64,000 nucleotides of DNA from Enterobacter sp. EA-1 (GTDB lineage: Bacteria; Pseudomonadota; Gammaproteobacteria; Enterobacterales; Enterobacteriaceae): assembly GCA_002886105.1 (NCBI GenBank), contig CP025776.1, positions 3,596,001 through 3,660,000 of the forward strand, read 5' to 3'. The notes beneath the pieces are model-generated. The model was not told the DNA's origin, searched no databases, and saw nothing but the letters and a program-made list of their open reading frames with translations. A program made the translations under genes and the position numbers. How positions within the stretch are numbered: position 1 is the first letter of the stretch; every line of letters begins with the position of its first letter. Positions 10,801 through 20,951 of this stretch are shown piece by piece.

Positions 10801-12252
10801 TTCATTGCCTCCTGCATCGGCATCAGGTGGGTGATCACCGCGCCTTCCTCGTCATCCAGCGTGAAACTAAACATCACCGTATCTCCGACTTTAATCGCCG
10901 GATCAGGTTGTTTCACCCACAAAGTCCATGGTCATCGCCCCCAGTTCAGTGCCGGAATGGGCTGGTGCGACAGCGTGATGCTGCCCGCATCAATGGCTTT
11001 CACCACGCCGGTAGCGTCGTACTGCTGCACGTTTTTCTTCGCAGTCTGTGTGGCTTGTTGTTCCGGTAACGCGCTGCGCAGGTTCGCTTCAGAGTCAATC
11101 AGGAACTGACTAGGAGGTCACCACGCTGTCACCCGCGTTAAGGCCAGACAGCACTTCCGTCCAGCCTTGCGCGGTGCGCCCGGTGGTGACATTTACCGCC
11201 CGGAAATGACCGTCGCCAGTAGCCAGCAACACCCGGCTGGCAGCACCGGTTTCAATCAACGCCTCTTCAGGAATAGTCAGCACCGCAGGCTGCTGCGCAG
11301 ACGCCGCCGTGGTGACGGTCAGAAACATACCGGGTTTCAGTTTTTGTTGGGGATTGTCCAGCACGATACGGGCTTTCAGCGTACGGGTGGCCGTCTCCAG
11401 TTGCGGCAACAGTTCGCTGACGCGACCGTGAAATTGCTCACCCGGCCAGCTCGCCGAGGTCGCCACAATCTCGCTGCCTGTCGCCAGCGCCCCACACTGG
11501 GTTGGCGGGTAATCCACCACCAGCCACACCGGATCGAGGCTCGCCAGCTCGAACAGACTTTGCGTGGCAGCCACCTGCGCGCCTTCGCGCGAATCCAGCT
11601 TGACCACATACCCGTCTTTGTCAGCGCGCAGCGTCAACCGCGTTTCCGGTTTACCACCGCGTTCGACGGCCCGAATGATCGCCTCCGGCATAAACTGCAA
11701 CGCCAGTCGTTCACGGGCCGCGCGGGTCAGTTCACTATCACCCAACTGGCGAACAGCCAGATACTCCTGCTGAGCGGTAGTCCATTGAGGGATCCATAAC
11801 TGCGCCAGCGGTTGGCCTTTTTTCACCCACTGTTGCGGCGCACGAACAAAGAGTTTTTCCACCACCCCGGCCGCCGGTGACGGCACGCTCTGAATGCTGC
11901 GCTCATCGGTGGTCACGGTGGCAAAGGCGGAAAACGCGCTGGCCAGCACACGTTGTTCCACGCGCCCGGTGGTCATGCCCAGATTCTGCTGTTGCTGCGC
12001 ACTGACGCTCACCCCGCCAGCAACGGGTGCGTCATCGGCATAACGCGGCACCAGCGGCATATCCATAAATGGGGATTTACCCGGCTTATCAAAACGTTGA
12101 TCCGGCATCATCGGATCGTACCAGTACAACACTTTACGTGCGGGGGGCCGCTTCCGTCGACGTGGCAGGCGCGGTATGTTGCCGCCCGGTCACATACCCA
12201 ATACCCGCAGCCACACTGGCGGCAATCACGACGGCAACTATGCTCTTTTCAT
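10797..12252 (-). CDS. cusB: Cu/Ag efflux periplasmic adaptor CusB with C-terminal CusF-like domain
   Basis: The membrane-fusion subunit linking CusA to the outer-membrane channel. The N terminus [13 protein letters not shown] is a membrane anchor. The metal-binding [23 protein letters not shown] motif and the adaptor body through FLIDSEANL match CusB. Unlike E. coli CusB (407 residues), about 60-90 more residues follow, with [18 protein letters not shown], the His, Trp and Met-x-Met pattern of the copper chaperone CusF. A frameshift at about 11108 puts a stop before this part, and others lie near 12140 and 12235. I infer the fusion from continuity through the indel. It overlaps cusA by 4 bases and cusC by 1. 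Confidence 0.88.
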
Positions 12253-13504
12253 CACATCAACTCCTGCGGGATCAACCAGCGGATCGCGGCCCACGTACGC
12301 GCCATCTCTTTTTCGGCCCCGGTTTGCGGCCAGTTCGCTGTCGAGCACATTACGCCGCGCGTCCAGCAGTTCCGGCAGCGCGCTCTGCCCGGATCGGTAT
12401 TGCGCCGCCAATAGCGTGGCGCGTTGGCGCACCAGCGGTAGCATCTTCATCGCGCTGGCGCATCCATAGGGTTTGCGCCGCGTTATATTCGGCAATCAGT
12501 GAGTGCAGTTGCGCCATGTGCTCACGCCCGGCAAGCGCCAGTTGATCGTTAGCCTGCATCGTGCGGGAGACATCTGCCGCGTGGTCTTTGTCCTCGGCGG
12601 CGTGACTGGAACAACGGCAGATCGACGGTAAACATCACCCCGGCCATATCTTCATAGCCTTCGGCGCGTCGGCCATACCACACTTCCACTTCCACATCCG
12701 GAATGGCGGCAATCGCCGACGCCGCAGAACGGGCTTTGGCGCTATTAGCGGCGCTGGCGGCGGCCACCACATCAGGATGTTGCGCGATGCCCTGCTCAAG
12801 CGTTTTTTCATCGGCGGGCAGGCGCTGGTAACGGGGAGTTCACCGGCAATATCGGTCACGCTTTGCCCGGTGAGTTGCATCAGACGGGTTTGCGCCAGTT
12901 GCACATCCCGCTCGGCAAGAGTGACTTTATCGCGCATGGCGCTAAGCCCAATCCGCAAGGCCAGTACGCTGTCCGCGGCGCTGCCTGCCCCAACGCTGGC
13001 GCGCTGCGCCCCCTGCTGTCGCTCTGTATCCTCCAGCAGTTTGCGGGCGGTTTGCACGGCTTTCTCTGAGAGCGCCAGATCAAGCCATGCCTGTGCGGTA
13101 TCGCGCTGTAACGTGGCGCGCACCACGGCAGATTTGGCGCTCACACTCTGCGCTTCAGCCAACAGCGTATCGGCTTTGCGGTCACGTTTTTCCGCGCTGA
13201 TATATTGCTGCATAATGCCAACCCGCTGCATGGTCATGCCTTCACGGGTCAAACGGCGGTCGTTGTTGCCCTGCACCGGTACGTTTTCGATACCGAATTT
13301 CAGCTTCGGATCCGGCAACTGACGGGCGGAATCCGCCATCGCATCCAGCGCTTGCGCTTCGTTACGATTGGCGGACAGTTCGGCGGAGTAACGTTCGGCA
13401 GCGGCGAGTGTCTGCGTCAGCGTCAGTGACTCCGCCTGTACGGCGGAGCACACTAATCCGAGCGCGACCGCACCGAGCCGCAGGCTCAGTGTGCATCGTT
13501 TCAT
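12252..13504 (-). CDS. cusC: TolC-family outer membrane channel of the Cu/Ag efflux system
   Basis: The outer-membrane factor of the tripartite pump. It begins MKRCTLSLRLGAVALGLVCS with a signal peptide cut near VQAES. Two TolC-type repeats follow, with ARQLPDPKLKFGIENVPVQG and, in the second half, DVVAAASAANSAKARSAAS. It lacks the lipobox cysteine of E. coli CusC and looks closer to CzcC-type proteins; the symbol is given by context. Frames break near 12310, 12455, 12595 and 12820. The stop overlaps the cusB start (TGATG). Confidence 0.8.
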
Positions 13505-13516
13505 TGTTGCCTCCGG

Positions 13517-13885
13517 TTACGCTTGTGGCGTCAATGAAACGAGCTGGTATCCATCGTCATGCTGAACGAAGGTAAACTGACCTTATCGCCGCTTCACAGC
13601 AGGCAATGCACTCCCCCTGAGGGCGTGCGAACTGCATGGTCATTGGCGGCCAGTTAAGGGCAGGAATGGCGGTATGAGCGATAGAGACAGATTGCGCAGA
13701 GACCTTTTGACCACGCCCGGCTTTGGTAGACCCTCGGGACTGCATAGTCTGGTGCTGCGACATATCGTGCATGCCCTGCATGTCGTGTTGCATGCCTTGC
13801 ATGTCGTGGGTGGTTTGCGCCCTCGGGCGGCGGTGAAAGAGAACAGCAGTACGCCAGTCAGCGCACAAAGTACATGAGAACGCAT
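13517..13885 (-). CDS. cusF: Periplasmic copper/silver chaperone CusF
   Basis: CusF binds Cu(I) or Ag(I) in the periplasm and hands it to CusB. The start MRSHVLCALTGVLLFSFTAA is a signal peptide. A Met- and His-rich stretch of HDMQGM repeats follows (about 13750-13810), then the CusF core with HTAIPALNWPPMTMQF, which keeps the His, Trp and Met-x-Met ligands. The protein ends DGYQLVSLTPQA. CCWGG-site indels at about 13733 and 13825, plus others near 13590, split it. Twelve bases separate it from cusC. The long Met/His repeat is unusual for CusF. Confidence 0.85.
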
Positions 13886-13940
13886 AATAAGACTCCTGTT
13901 AATCATAAAATTATTAAAAATTCAATGGATTAACAGTTAT

Positions 13941-14355
13941 CTACTCCCCGATACCGGCAAAAAACGGATCGTTGCCGGCAGGGCCTGCGGCAGGCGGGGT
14001 TAATGACCATCCCTCGCGGGAAACGTCGGTACAAACGGGTTTAACCACCGCAAGGGCGAGCGTTGACGGCAGCGCCACCAGCGGTTGATGCGGCGTGTCT
14101 TTCTGCGCCGCAGTCCGGAACACAATGTTTTTCGCACAGCGGCGTTTTCATGACGTTCATTTGCGGCGCGCTGTCCGCCATCATCATATGGTCCATATGC
14201 TGGACCATCACCGTTTCACCCTGCACGCTGACATCACAATCGTGGGACGCAATCGCCACCGGCTTTGGATCAGTAACCAACCAAACGCCATCAGCAGCAT
14301 CAGCAGATGCCGCTTAATAAAGCGCAGTCGGTATAGCCAGCCAGCGTGCATACAC
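13941..14355 (-). CDS. Putative secreted metal-binding protein, first gene of the cus operon
   Basis: I do not recognise a named family. It appears to start at GTG 14353-14355 with a hydrophobic N terminus (RHLLMLLMAFGWLL) that looks like a signal peptide. A His/Met-rich stretch VQHMDHMMMADSAPQMNVMK follows, then CEKHCVPDCGA with three cysteines. The protein ends PFFAGIGE. Frameshifts near 14272 and 14110 break it. It lies upstream of cusF on the same strand, 55 bases away, so it is probably co-transcribed. The residues fit copper or silver binding or sensing, which is inference. A DUF2946-like or CopL-like role is possible but unproven. Confidence 0.5.
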
Positions 14356-14696
14356 TACCTGAAGGTGAACGGGAATTAACGGCGAGTATAAGCAGGACGG
14401 TTTTTATTTTTAAAGATTTTTTAACAAATTTACGTCGGGCAGGTTATTGCCGCAGATAACAGTAAAATCATTAACCGGTGCATTATCATTAAATAAACAA
14501 ATTCGCTACTATCGTTCTTGCCGATTATTTATCGCTGCTTTTTATTTTTCGGCTGAATAGCAATTTCACGCGATATTCCGCTCAAAGCGTCGCTTTGTTG
14601 ATTTTAATCATCTACAGAAAAGATGTTATTCGGCACATTGCGACTCCTGTTTTTTTACTTACTTATCTTTTCAGGTCAACTTCCGGGGCCAATAAC
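14356..14696. other. Divergent promoter region between the cus operon and dcuC
   Basis: 341 AT-rich bases. An FNR-like site for dcuC is annotated separately. I looked for a CusR or CueR operator facing the cus operon and found none I would support, and no cusRS genes are in the window. Confidence 0.5.
14598..14611. promoter_or_regulatory. FNR box upstream of dcuC
   Basis: TTGATTTTAATCAT matches the FNR consensus TTGAT-N4-ATCAA at 9 of 10 defined positions. It lies about 90 bases upstream of the dcuC start. E. coli dcuC is induced anaerobically by FNR, so the site fits the gene. Confidence 0.6.
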
Positions 14697-16078
14697 ATGA
14701 TTTCTACACTCATTGAACTGCTGATCGGCGTGGTGGTGATTGTCGGCGTCGCGCGCTACATCATCAAGGGTATTCCCGCCACCGGCGTGCTGTTCGTCGG
14801 CGGTCTGGCGTTATTAATCGTCAGTGCGTTAATGGGCCATAAAATATTGCCCGGCAGTGCCACCAGCACGGGTTACAGCGCCACCGATATTGTGGAATAC
14901 GTGAAAATCCTGCTGATGAGTCGCGGTGGCGATCTCGGCATGATGATCATGATGCTGTGCGGGTTTGCCGCCTATATGACGCATATCGGCGCGAACGATA
15001 TGGTGGTGAAGCTGGCCTCTCGCCCGCTGCGTTTTATCAACTCCCCCTTATTTACTGATGATTGCCGCCTACTTCGTCGCCTGCCTGATGTCGCTGGCGG
15101 TGTCGTCAGCAACCGGTCTTGGCGTACTGCTTATGGCAACGCTGTTCCCGGTGATGGTGAACGTCGGGATCAGTCGCGGCGCGGCAGCGGCAATCTGCGC
15201 CTCTCCGGCGGCAATTATTCTCTCGCCAACCTCCGGCGACGTGGTGCTGGCGGCCAAAGCAGCGGAAATGCCGCTGGTGGATTTTGCCTTTAAAACTACG
15301 CTGCCGATCTCCATTGCCGCAATTATCGCCATGGCGATCGCGCACTTCTTCTGGCAACGTTACCTCGGACAAGAAAGAGCACATCGTCACTGGAAATGCT
15401 GGATGTGAAAGATATCACCACCAGTGCGCCGATGTTCTATGCCATCCTGCCGTTTACGCCGATTATCGGCGTGCTGATTTTCGACGGTAAATGGGGGCCT
15501 GAGCTGCACATCATTACTATTCTGGTGATCTGCATGTTGCTGGCGGCGGTGCTGGAATTCGTACGCGGCTTCCAACACGCAGAAAGTCTTCTCCGGCTTT
15601 TGGACGTGGCGTATCGCGGCATGGCGGATGCGTTTGCCGGTGTCGTCATGCTGCTGGTGGCGGCAGGCGTCTTTGCCCAGGGCTGAGCACCATCGGCTTT
15701 ATTCAGAGCCTGATCTCTATTGCCACCTCCTTCGGCTCGGCAAGCATTATTCTGATGCTGGTGCTGGTGATCCTCACCATGCTGGCTGCAATGACCACCG
15801 GCTCCGGTAACGCGCCGTTTTACGCCTTTGTCGAGATGATCCCGAAACTGGCGCATGAGTCCGGCATAAACCCGGCGTATCTGTCCATTCCGATGCTGCA
15901 AGCGTCAAACCCTGGGTCGTACCATCTCCCCGGTATCCGGCGTTGTGGTAGCGGTCGCAGGCATGGCCAATATCCTCACCGTTTGAAGTAGTAAAACGCA
16001 CCTCGGTGCCGGTGGCTGTCGGGCTGATTGTGGTGATTATCGCAACCGAGATCCCGGTGCCGCGTTGCAGTGCATTAA
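14697..16078 (+). CDS. dcuC: Anaerobic C4-dicarboxylate transporter DcuC
   Basis: An inner-membrane succinate efflux and C4-dicarboxylate exchange carrier used in anaerobic growth. The start MISTLIELLIGVVVIVGVAR and long conserved blocks (ATDIVEYVKILLMSRGGDLG, FFWQRYLDKKEH, PFTPIIGVLIFDGKWG, GMADAFAGVVMLLVAAGVFAQG) match E. coli DcuC. Breaks occur near 15048, 15370, 15390, 15585, 15682 and 15908 (both CCWGG sites), and near 15985. The stop is at 16076-16078, then a strong terminator. The frame is obscured over the last few codons. Confidence 0.93.
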
Positions 16079-16093
16079 GCCTTCTGACGGATG

Positions 16094-16120
16094 AAAAAGC
16101 GCCAGCCCCGGCGCTTTTTT
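16094..16120 (+). terminator. Rho-independent terminator after dcuC
   Basis: The stem GCGCC (16099-16103) / GGCGC (16110-16114) is flanked by A5 and T6, giving a longer A-T-extended hairpin. Confidence 0.85.
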
Positions 16121-16171
16121 ATGCTTTAATTATTTCCTGTAATCATCCAAACACATTCATCAGGAATTGAA

Positions 16172-16973
16172 ATGTTCAGACAGGGACTCGCCGTCAGCCT
16201 TTGCGCTACCGGGGTACTGTTCTCATGTGCCCACGCCGCGCCGCTTCAGCCCAAACAGTATGGGGATTATGACCGCTATGTACTGGCGCTCGTGGCAAAC
16301 CGGTTTTTGCCAGAGCCAGCATGTTAATGGGCGCAACGAGCCCGACGAATGCCGCCTGCAAAAGAGCTGCCGCATAAAGTGGATTTTCTGACGGTTCATG
16401 GTCTCAGGCCCGGTTTACCAAAATCCATTGCCGCGCGCGGGGTCGATGAAAACCGCTGGATGCGCTACGGGTGCGCCACCCGCCCGATTCCCAATATGCC
16501 GGAGGCCAAAGCCAGCCGGAAATGCGCCGCGGCCGAAACCGGCCTCTCCCTTGAAATGGCCAACAAGCTGAATGACGTGATGCCGGTGCGCAGGCGGCAA
16601 CTCCTGCCTCGAGCGCTACGAATACGCCAAACATGGCGTCTGCTTTGGCTTCGATCCGGATGACTATTTCGGGGCAATGGTCCGCATGAATACCGAAATC
16701 AAACAGAGCGCCCTTGGTACTTTCCGGCGGACAACTACGGTAAAACGGTGACCCGCGCAGCGTTCGATAGCGCGGTTGCCAAGGCTTACGGCGAGAAGGG
16801 GGGTGAAAGCGGTAAAACTGACCTGTAGCGGCAACCCGGCATGGCTAACAGAAATGCAGATTGCCATCAAAGCGGATGCCATCAACGCGCCATTATCGGC
16901 AACCTCACTGCTCGCGCAGCCGCATCCCCGCAACTGTGGCGCACAGTTTGTCATCGACAAGGTGGGTTACTGA
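16172..16973 (+). CDS. rna: Ribonuclease I (RNase T2 family)
   Basis: A periplasmic broad-specificity RNase. The start MFRQGLAVSLCATGVLFSCA is a signal peptide cleaved near AHA. The T2 active-site motifs are FLTVHGLRPG (CAS I, about 16386-16415) and YEYAKHGVCFGF (CAS II, about 16617-16655), with both catalytic histidines. Most family members have Trp where this copy reads Arg in HGLxPG. The protein ends NCGAQFVIDKVGY as in E. coli. Breaks lie near 16290, 16365, 16590, 16720 and 16800. A terminator follows at 17047. Confidence 0.92.
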
Positions 16974-17046
16974 TCCGGCTCAATTCCGGCAAATGTGCGC
17001 CGTGTCACTTCACAGTTTGCTACGCTGTCAGTATCATCCCTTAGAC

Positions 17047-17077
17047 AAACCCTCGCTGCCCGTCGGCGAGGGTTTTT
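17047..17077 (+). terminator. Rho-independent terminator after rna
   Basis: AAACCCTCGC (17047-17056) pairs with GCGAGGGTTT (17066-17075), followed by further Ts. Confidence 0.85.
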
Positions 17078-17134
17078 CTTTGATCAATCAGGCGGCGCTG
17101 CCGCTTAAACGACATGGAGTAACAGGAGTAACAG

Positions 17135-17545
17135 ATGTCCAGACCTGCCATTATCATTAATGAGCGAGACGCCGAGCGCCTCGACCGACTGCTTGAGCAA
17201 CCAGCTCACGCCAGCCTGCCGGTCGCGGATGCGCTGAATGAAGAACTGGATCGTGCACAAATGTGCGCGCCGGAAGCCATGCCGCACGACGTGGTGACAA
17301 TGAACAGTCGGGTGAAATTTCGCGAGCTGAAAAGCGGCGAAGAGCGTATCCGCACGCTGGTCTACCCGGCGCAAATGACCGACAGCGCCAGCCAATTGTC
17401 GGTACTGGCCCCGGTCGGCGCGGCGCTGTTGGGCTTACGGGTTGGCGACAGTATTCACTGGGCATTACCCGGCGGCGCTACAGCCGATCTCGAAGTGCTG
17501 GAGCTCCTTTACCAGCCCGAAGCCGCTGGCGATTTTATGCTCTGA
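17135..17545 (+). CDS. rnk: Regulator of nucleoside diphosphate kinase
   Basis: An intact 136-residue protein, [20 protein letters not shown] to EAAGDFML. Rnk has an N-terminal coiled segment and a C-terminal GreA/FKBP-like domain ([20 protein letters not shown] and beyond) that binds RNA polymerase. It affects nucleoside diphosphate kinase levels, and in Pseudomonas-type systems alginate synthesis. This is one of the few long genes with no frame break. rna lies upstream and uspG downstream, the E. coli neighbourhood. Confidence 0.95.
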   Translation: MSRPAIIINERDAERLDRLLEQPAHASLPVADALNEELDRAQMCAPEAMPHDVVTMNSRVKFRELKSGEERIRTLVYPAQMTDSASQLSVLAPVGAALLGLRVGDSIHWALPGGATADLEVLELLYQPEAAGDFML

Positions 17546-17692
17546 TCACGCTGCTTTGTTTTGCAGAGGATGCGCCCGCATCCTCTTTCCGCCCTTTCCC
17601 ACCCATTTTTATATTTGCCAGCCAGGGCAACAAAATATTTCTGCCCTTTATGCTTCCAATCAGATGGACATAACCTACAGGGAGAAGCGTTT

Positions 17693-18121
17693 ATGTATCA
17701 GACAATCATTATGCCGGTCGATGTTTTCGAAATGGAGTTAAGCGACAAAGCCGTGCGTCACGCTGAATTTCTCGCCCAGAGCGAAGGCGTTATCCATTTG
17801 CTGCATGTATTACCCGCCTCCGCCAGCCTGAGTCTGCACCGCTTCGCCGCCGATTTACGCCGTTTTGAAGAGCATCTGCAACACGAAGCGCAAACGCGCC
17901 TCAGCACCATGATCACGCACTTTAATATCGACTCCTCACGTATTCATACCCATGTTCGTTTTGGTAACGTGCGCGATGTGCTGAATGAGTTAGCTGAAGA
18001 ACTGCATGCCGATATGGTGGTGATTGCCTCGCGCAATCCGTCCATCTCCACTCACCTGCTCGGCTCCAACGCCGCCAATATTGTGCGTCACGCGCATATC
18101 CCGGTGCTGGTCGTCAGGTAG
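17693..18121 (+). CDS. uspG: Universal stress protein UspG
   Basis: An intact 142-residue UspA-superfamily protein. [20 protein letters not shown] begins the fold, and the ATP-binding signature appears as [34 protein letters not shown] at the C terminus (G-2x-G-9x-G-S/T type). It is linked to stress survival and cell adhesion in E. coli. I chose the ATG at 17693 because the sequence upstream of it has no family similarity and GGGAGAAG precedes it. A bidirectional terminator separates it from ahpF. Confidence 0.95.
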   Translation: MYQTIIMPVDVFEMELSDKAVRHAEFLAQSEGVIHLLHVLPASASLSLHRFAADLRRFEEHLQHEAQTRLSTMITHFNIDSSRIHTHVRFGNVRDVLNELAEELHADMVVIASRNPSISTHLLGSNAANIVRHAHIPVLVVR

Positions 18122-18152
18122 ACCCGGTCAGGCGCAAGCCACCTGCGGAAAA

Positions 18153-18180
18153 AAAGAGGCTACCCAAAGGCAGCCTCTTT
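18153..18180. terminator. Bidirectional terminator between uspG and ahpF
   Basis: AAAGAGGCT (18153-18161) pairs with AGCCTCTTT (18172-18180), with further As on the left side. It serves both convergent genes. Confidence 0.85.
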
Positions 18181-18206
18181 GTTTGCAGGTGTAGTCTTAC
18201 TTTTGA

Positions 18207-19777
18207 TTATGCAGTTTTAGTACGGATCAGGTAGTCAAACGCGCTCAGCGACGCTTTAGCCCCCCTCACCCGGAAGCAATAATGATCTGTTTGTACGGCA
18301 CCGTCGTGCAGTCACCGGCCGCAAACACGCCTTTCACGCTGGTTTCACAACGGGTATCGATAATGATCTCACCCATGCGGTTGCGCTCAATTCACCTTCC
18401 AGCCAGGGTGGTGTTCGGCAGCAGACCAATCTGCACAAAAATCCCCGCCAGCGCCACGTGGTGCACATCACCACTGACACGATCGCGGTACTCCAAGACC
18501 GGTCACTTTGCTGCCGTCGCCTTTCACTTCGGTGGTCTGCGCATTCAGCACGATGTCGACGTTTTTCAGGCTACGCAGCTTATTCTGCAACACCTGATCC
18601 GCTTTCATCTCTGGAGCGAACTCCAGTAACGTGACGTGCTCAACAATCCCGGCGAGATCGATAGCCGCTTCCACACCGGAGTTGCCGCCGCCAATCACCG
18701 CCACGCGTTTACCTTTAAACAGCGGGCCGTCGCAGTGCGGGCAGTAGGTCACGCCCTTGGTGCGATACTGATCTTCACCCGGTACGTTCATGTTGCGCCA
18801 TTTCGCGCCGGTAGCAATGATGATGCTGCGTGCTTTCAGCACCGCGCCGGAGGCGGTTTCAATCTGATGCAGGCCGCCTTCAACCGCCGCTGGCGTCAGT
18901 TTGCTGGCGCTCTGGCTGTCTATCACGTCCACGTCATACTCAGCCACGTGCGCTTTCAGCGCGCCCGCCAGTTTCTGACCTTCGGTTTTCGGCACGGAAA
19001 TGTAGTTTTCGATATCGACCGTATCCAGCACCGGCCGCCAAAGCGCTCGCCCATCAGACCAGTACGGATGCCTTTACGGGCAGAGTAGACTGCCGCCGCT
19101 GCGCCTGCCGGGCCGGAACCCACAATCAGCACATCATAGGCATCGCGTTTATTCAGTTCTTCCGCCGCACGTTTCTCTGCACCGGTATCAATTTTGGCGA
19201 CGATCTCCGCCAGCGTCATACGCCCCCGGCCAAACTCTTTGCCGTTCACGAACACCGCCGGAACTCCCATCACGTTACGATCGGTGATTTCGTTCTGGAA
19301 AGTGCCGCCATCAATTGCCGTATGCGTGATGCGCGGGTTCAGCACCGCCATCAGGTTCAGCGCCTGCACCACGTCCGGGCAGTTATGGCAGGAGAGCGAG
19401 TAATAGGTTTCAAAGGCAAAATCCCCGTCGAGATCGCGGATCTGCTCCAGCAACGCCTGCGCTTCTTTTGACGGATGCCCACCGGTCCACAGCAGCGCCA
19501 GCACCCGAGGGAGGTAAATTCATGACCGAGCGGCGAACCGGCAAAGCGCGGACCGTTGTTCGAGCACAGGTTCGTTATCAGGAATGAGGGTTTACGCACC
19601 GCCGGGGCTGTTGTCTTCTTTGAAGGAGACCTTGTCTGACAGTTCCGCGATTTCAGCCAGCAGTTCCTTGATTTCTGCCGATTTCGCGCTGTCATCCAGC
19701 GTAGCAATCAGCTCAACAGGTTTGGTCAGTTTCTCAAGGTACGCCTTGAGTTGCGTTTTCATATTGGTGTCGAGCAT
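18207..19777 (-). CDS. ahpF: Alkyl hydroperoxide reductase subunit F
   Basis: A flavoprotein disulfide reductase that passes NADH electrons to AhpC. The start [20 protein letters not shown] matches E. coli. The N-terminal redox centre is CHNCPD, the FAD-binding motif is [14 protein letters not shown], the thioredoxin-reductase-like centre is YCPHCDG and the NADH-binding motif is [10 protein letters not shown]. The protein ends [13 protein letters not shown]. Breaks lie near 18265, 18392, 18495, 19030, 19503 (a CCTGG site read as CCCTCGGG) and near 19580-19600. ahpC lies just upstream. Confidence 0.95.
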
Positions 19778-20016
19778 CGTCATTCCCTCTCTTAAAACAT
19801 CATCATGCAAGCCGAATCATGTGAGGCTGCATCAATGCAACTTGCATCATGGTGCTGAATAAAACGGGCACCCCAAAGCACCCGTATGTAAGGCAAATTC
19901 ACGGTATTTCTTGTCACAGGAAGGCGGCAAGCATGAATCCCCCGGAGCTTACACCAGTAAGCGACCGGGGTGAGTAAGCGCAGCCAACACGCCTGTGGCA
20001 TGAAAGACGCCGAAAT

Positions 20017-20583
20017 TTAGATTTTACCAACTGTGTCCAAAGACGGAGCCAGCGTCGCATCGCCTTCTTTCCATTTCGCCGGGCACACTTCGCCACCGGG
20101 TGAGAAGCAACATACTGCGCCGCTTTCACTTTACGCAGCAGGTCAGACGCGTCGCGGCCGATGCCTTCAGCGGTCACTTCGATAGTCTGGATGATGCCCT
20201 GCGGGTCAACGATAAAGGTACCGCGGTCAGCCAGACCTTCGTCTTCACGCATGTTTTCGAAGTTACGGGTCAGGGCACCTGTCGGGTCGCCGATCATCGC
20301 GTATTTGATTTTCGCGATGGTGTCAGAGCTGCTGTGCCATGCTTTGTGGGTAAAGTGGGTATCGGTGGAAACAGAGTATACGTCCACACCCAGTTTCTGC
20401 AGTTCGTCGTAGTGATCAGCCACGTCGCCCAGTTCGGTCGGGCATACGAAGGTGAAGTCAGCCGGGTAGAAGAAGAAGACGCTCCAGCGGCCTTCGGTAT
20501 CTTTCTCGGTTACTTCGATGAACTCACCGTTTTTGAACGCACCGGTTTTTAAAAGGTTTAATCTTGGTATTAATTAAGGACAT
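20017..20583 (-). CDS. ahpC: Alkyl hydroperoxide reductase subunit C (peroxiredoxin)
   Basis: A 2-Cys peroxiredoxin that reduces hydrogen peroxide and organic peroxides. [16 protein letters not shown] begins the protein. The peroxidatic cysteine is in [22 protein letters not shown] and the resolving cysteine in the C-terminal [11 protein letters not shown]. The end is LDLVGKI. Breaks lie near 20550 (T-tract) and near 20096. ahpF follows on the same strand. OxyR control is expected from the family, but I could not find a confident OxyR site upstream. Confidence 0.95.
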
Positions 20584-20951
20584 CTATACTTCCTCCGTGT
20601 TTTCGTTGAGGTGTAAGTTAACGAACTTTGTGTGACAGGGCTAATGCGTTTGCATTATCAAATCAATAAGCGTTAGCTAACAACCCGCAACAAGCAACCT
20701 TGTGAACGATCAATTTGCCAGAACGTAAAAAGGCCACCGCGACGGGTGGCCTCGATACCTGAAATACCCGTGGGTGCTTCCAGCGCCAGCAAGCTGGCAA
20801 TGTGTTGCGCTCATAACCAAAGGTCATCAAGCAAATCGATTAGACCATCCCCGGCGCCCCGCGACAATGCCAACCGGACGGGGTCTTATCTATGGCTGTG
20901 ATAGGTTTGCCCTAAATTGAATTTTACCCATTGATTTTATAAGGATTTTTT
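20584..20951. other. ahpC-dsbG intergenic region
   Basis: A 368-base gap. It holds the divergent promoters of ahpC and dsbG and, in the middle, a G+C-rich structured stretch ending in a terminator oriented for minus-strand transcripts (20727-20752). No open reading frame in it resembles a known protein. A short minus-strand RNA is possible. Confidence 0.4.
20727..20752 (-). terminator. Intrinsic terminator on the minus strand in the ahpC-dsbG gap
   Basis: AGGCCACC (20731-20738) pairs with GGTGGCCT (20745-20752). On the minus strand it is followed by TTTT (20727-20730). No annotated minus-strand gene ends here, which suggests a small RNA transcribed from about 20940 towards 20727. Confidence 0.5.

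Noticed and set aside
13740-13815. Short repeats resembling a CRISPR array
   Set aside because: The repeats are in frame within cusF, encode HDMQGM, have no spacers and no cas genes nearby.
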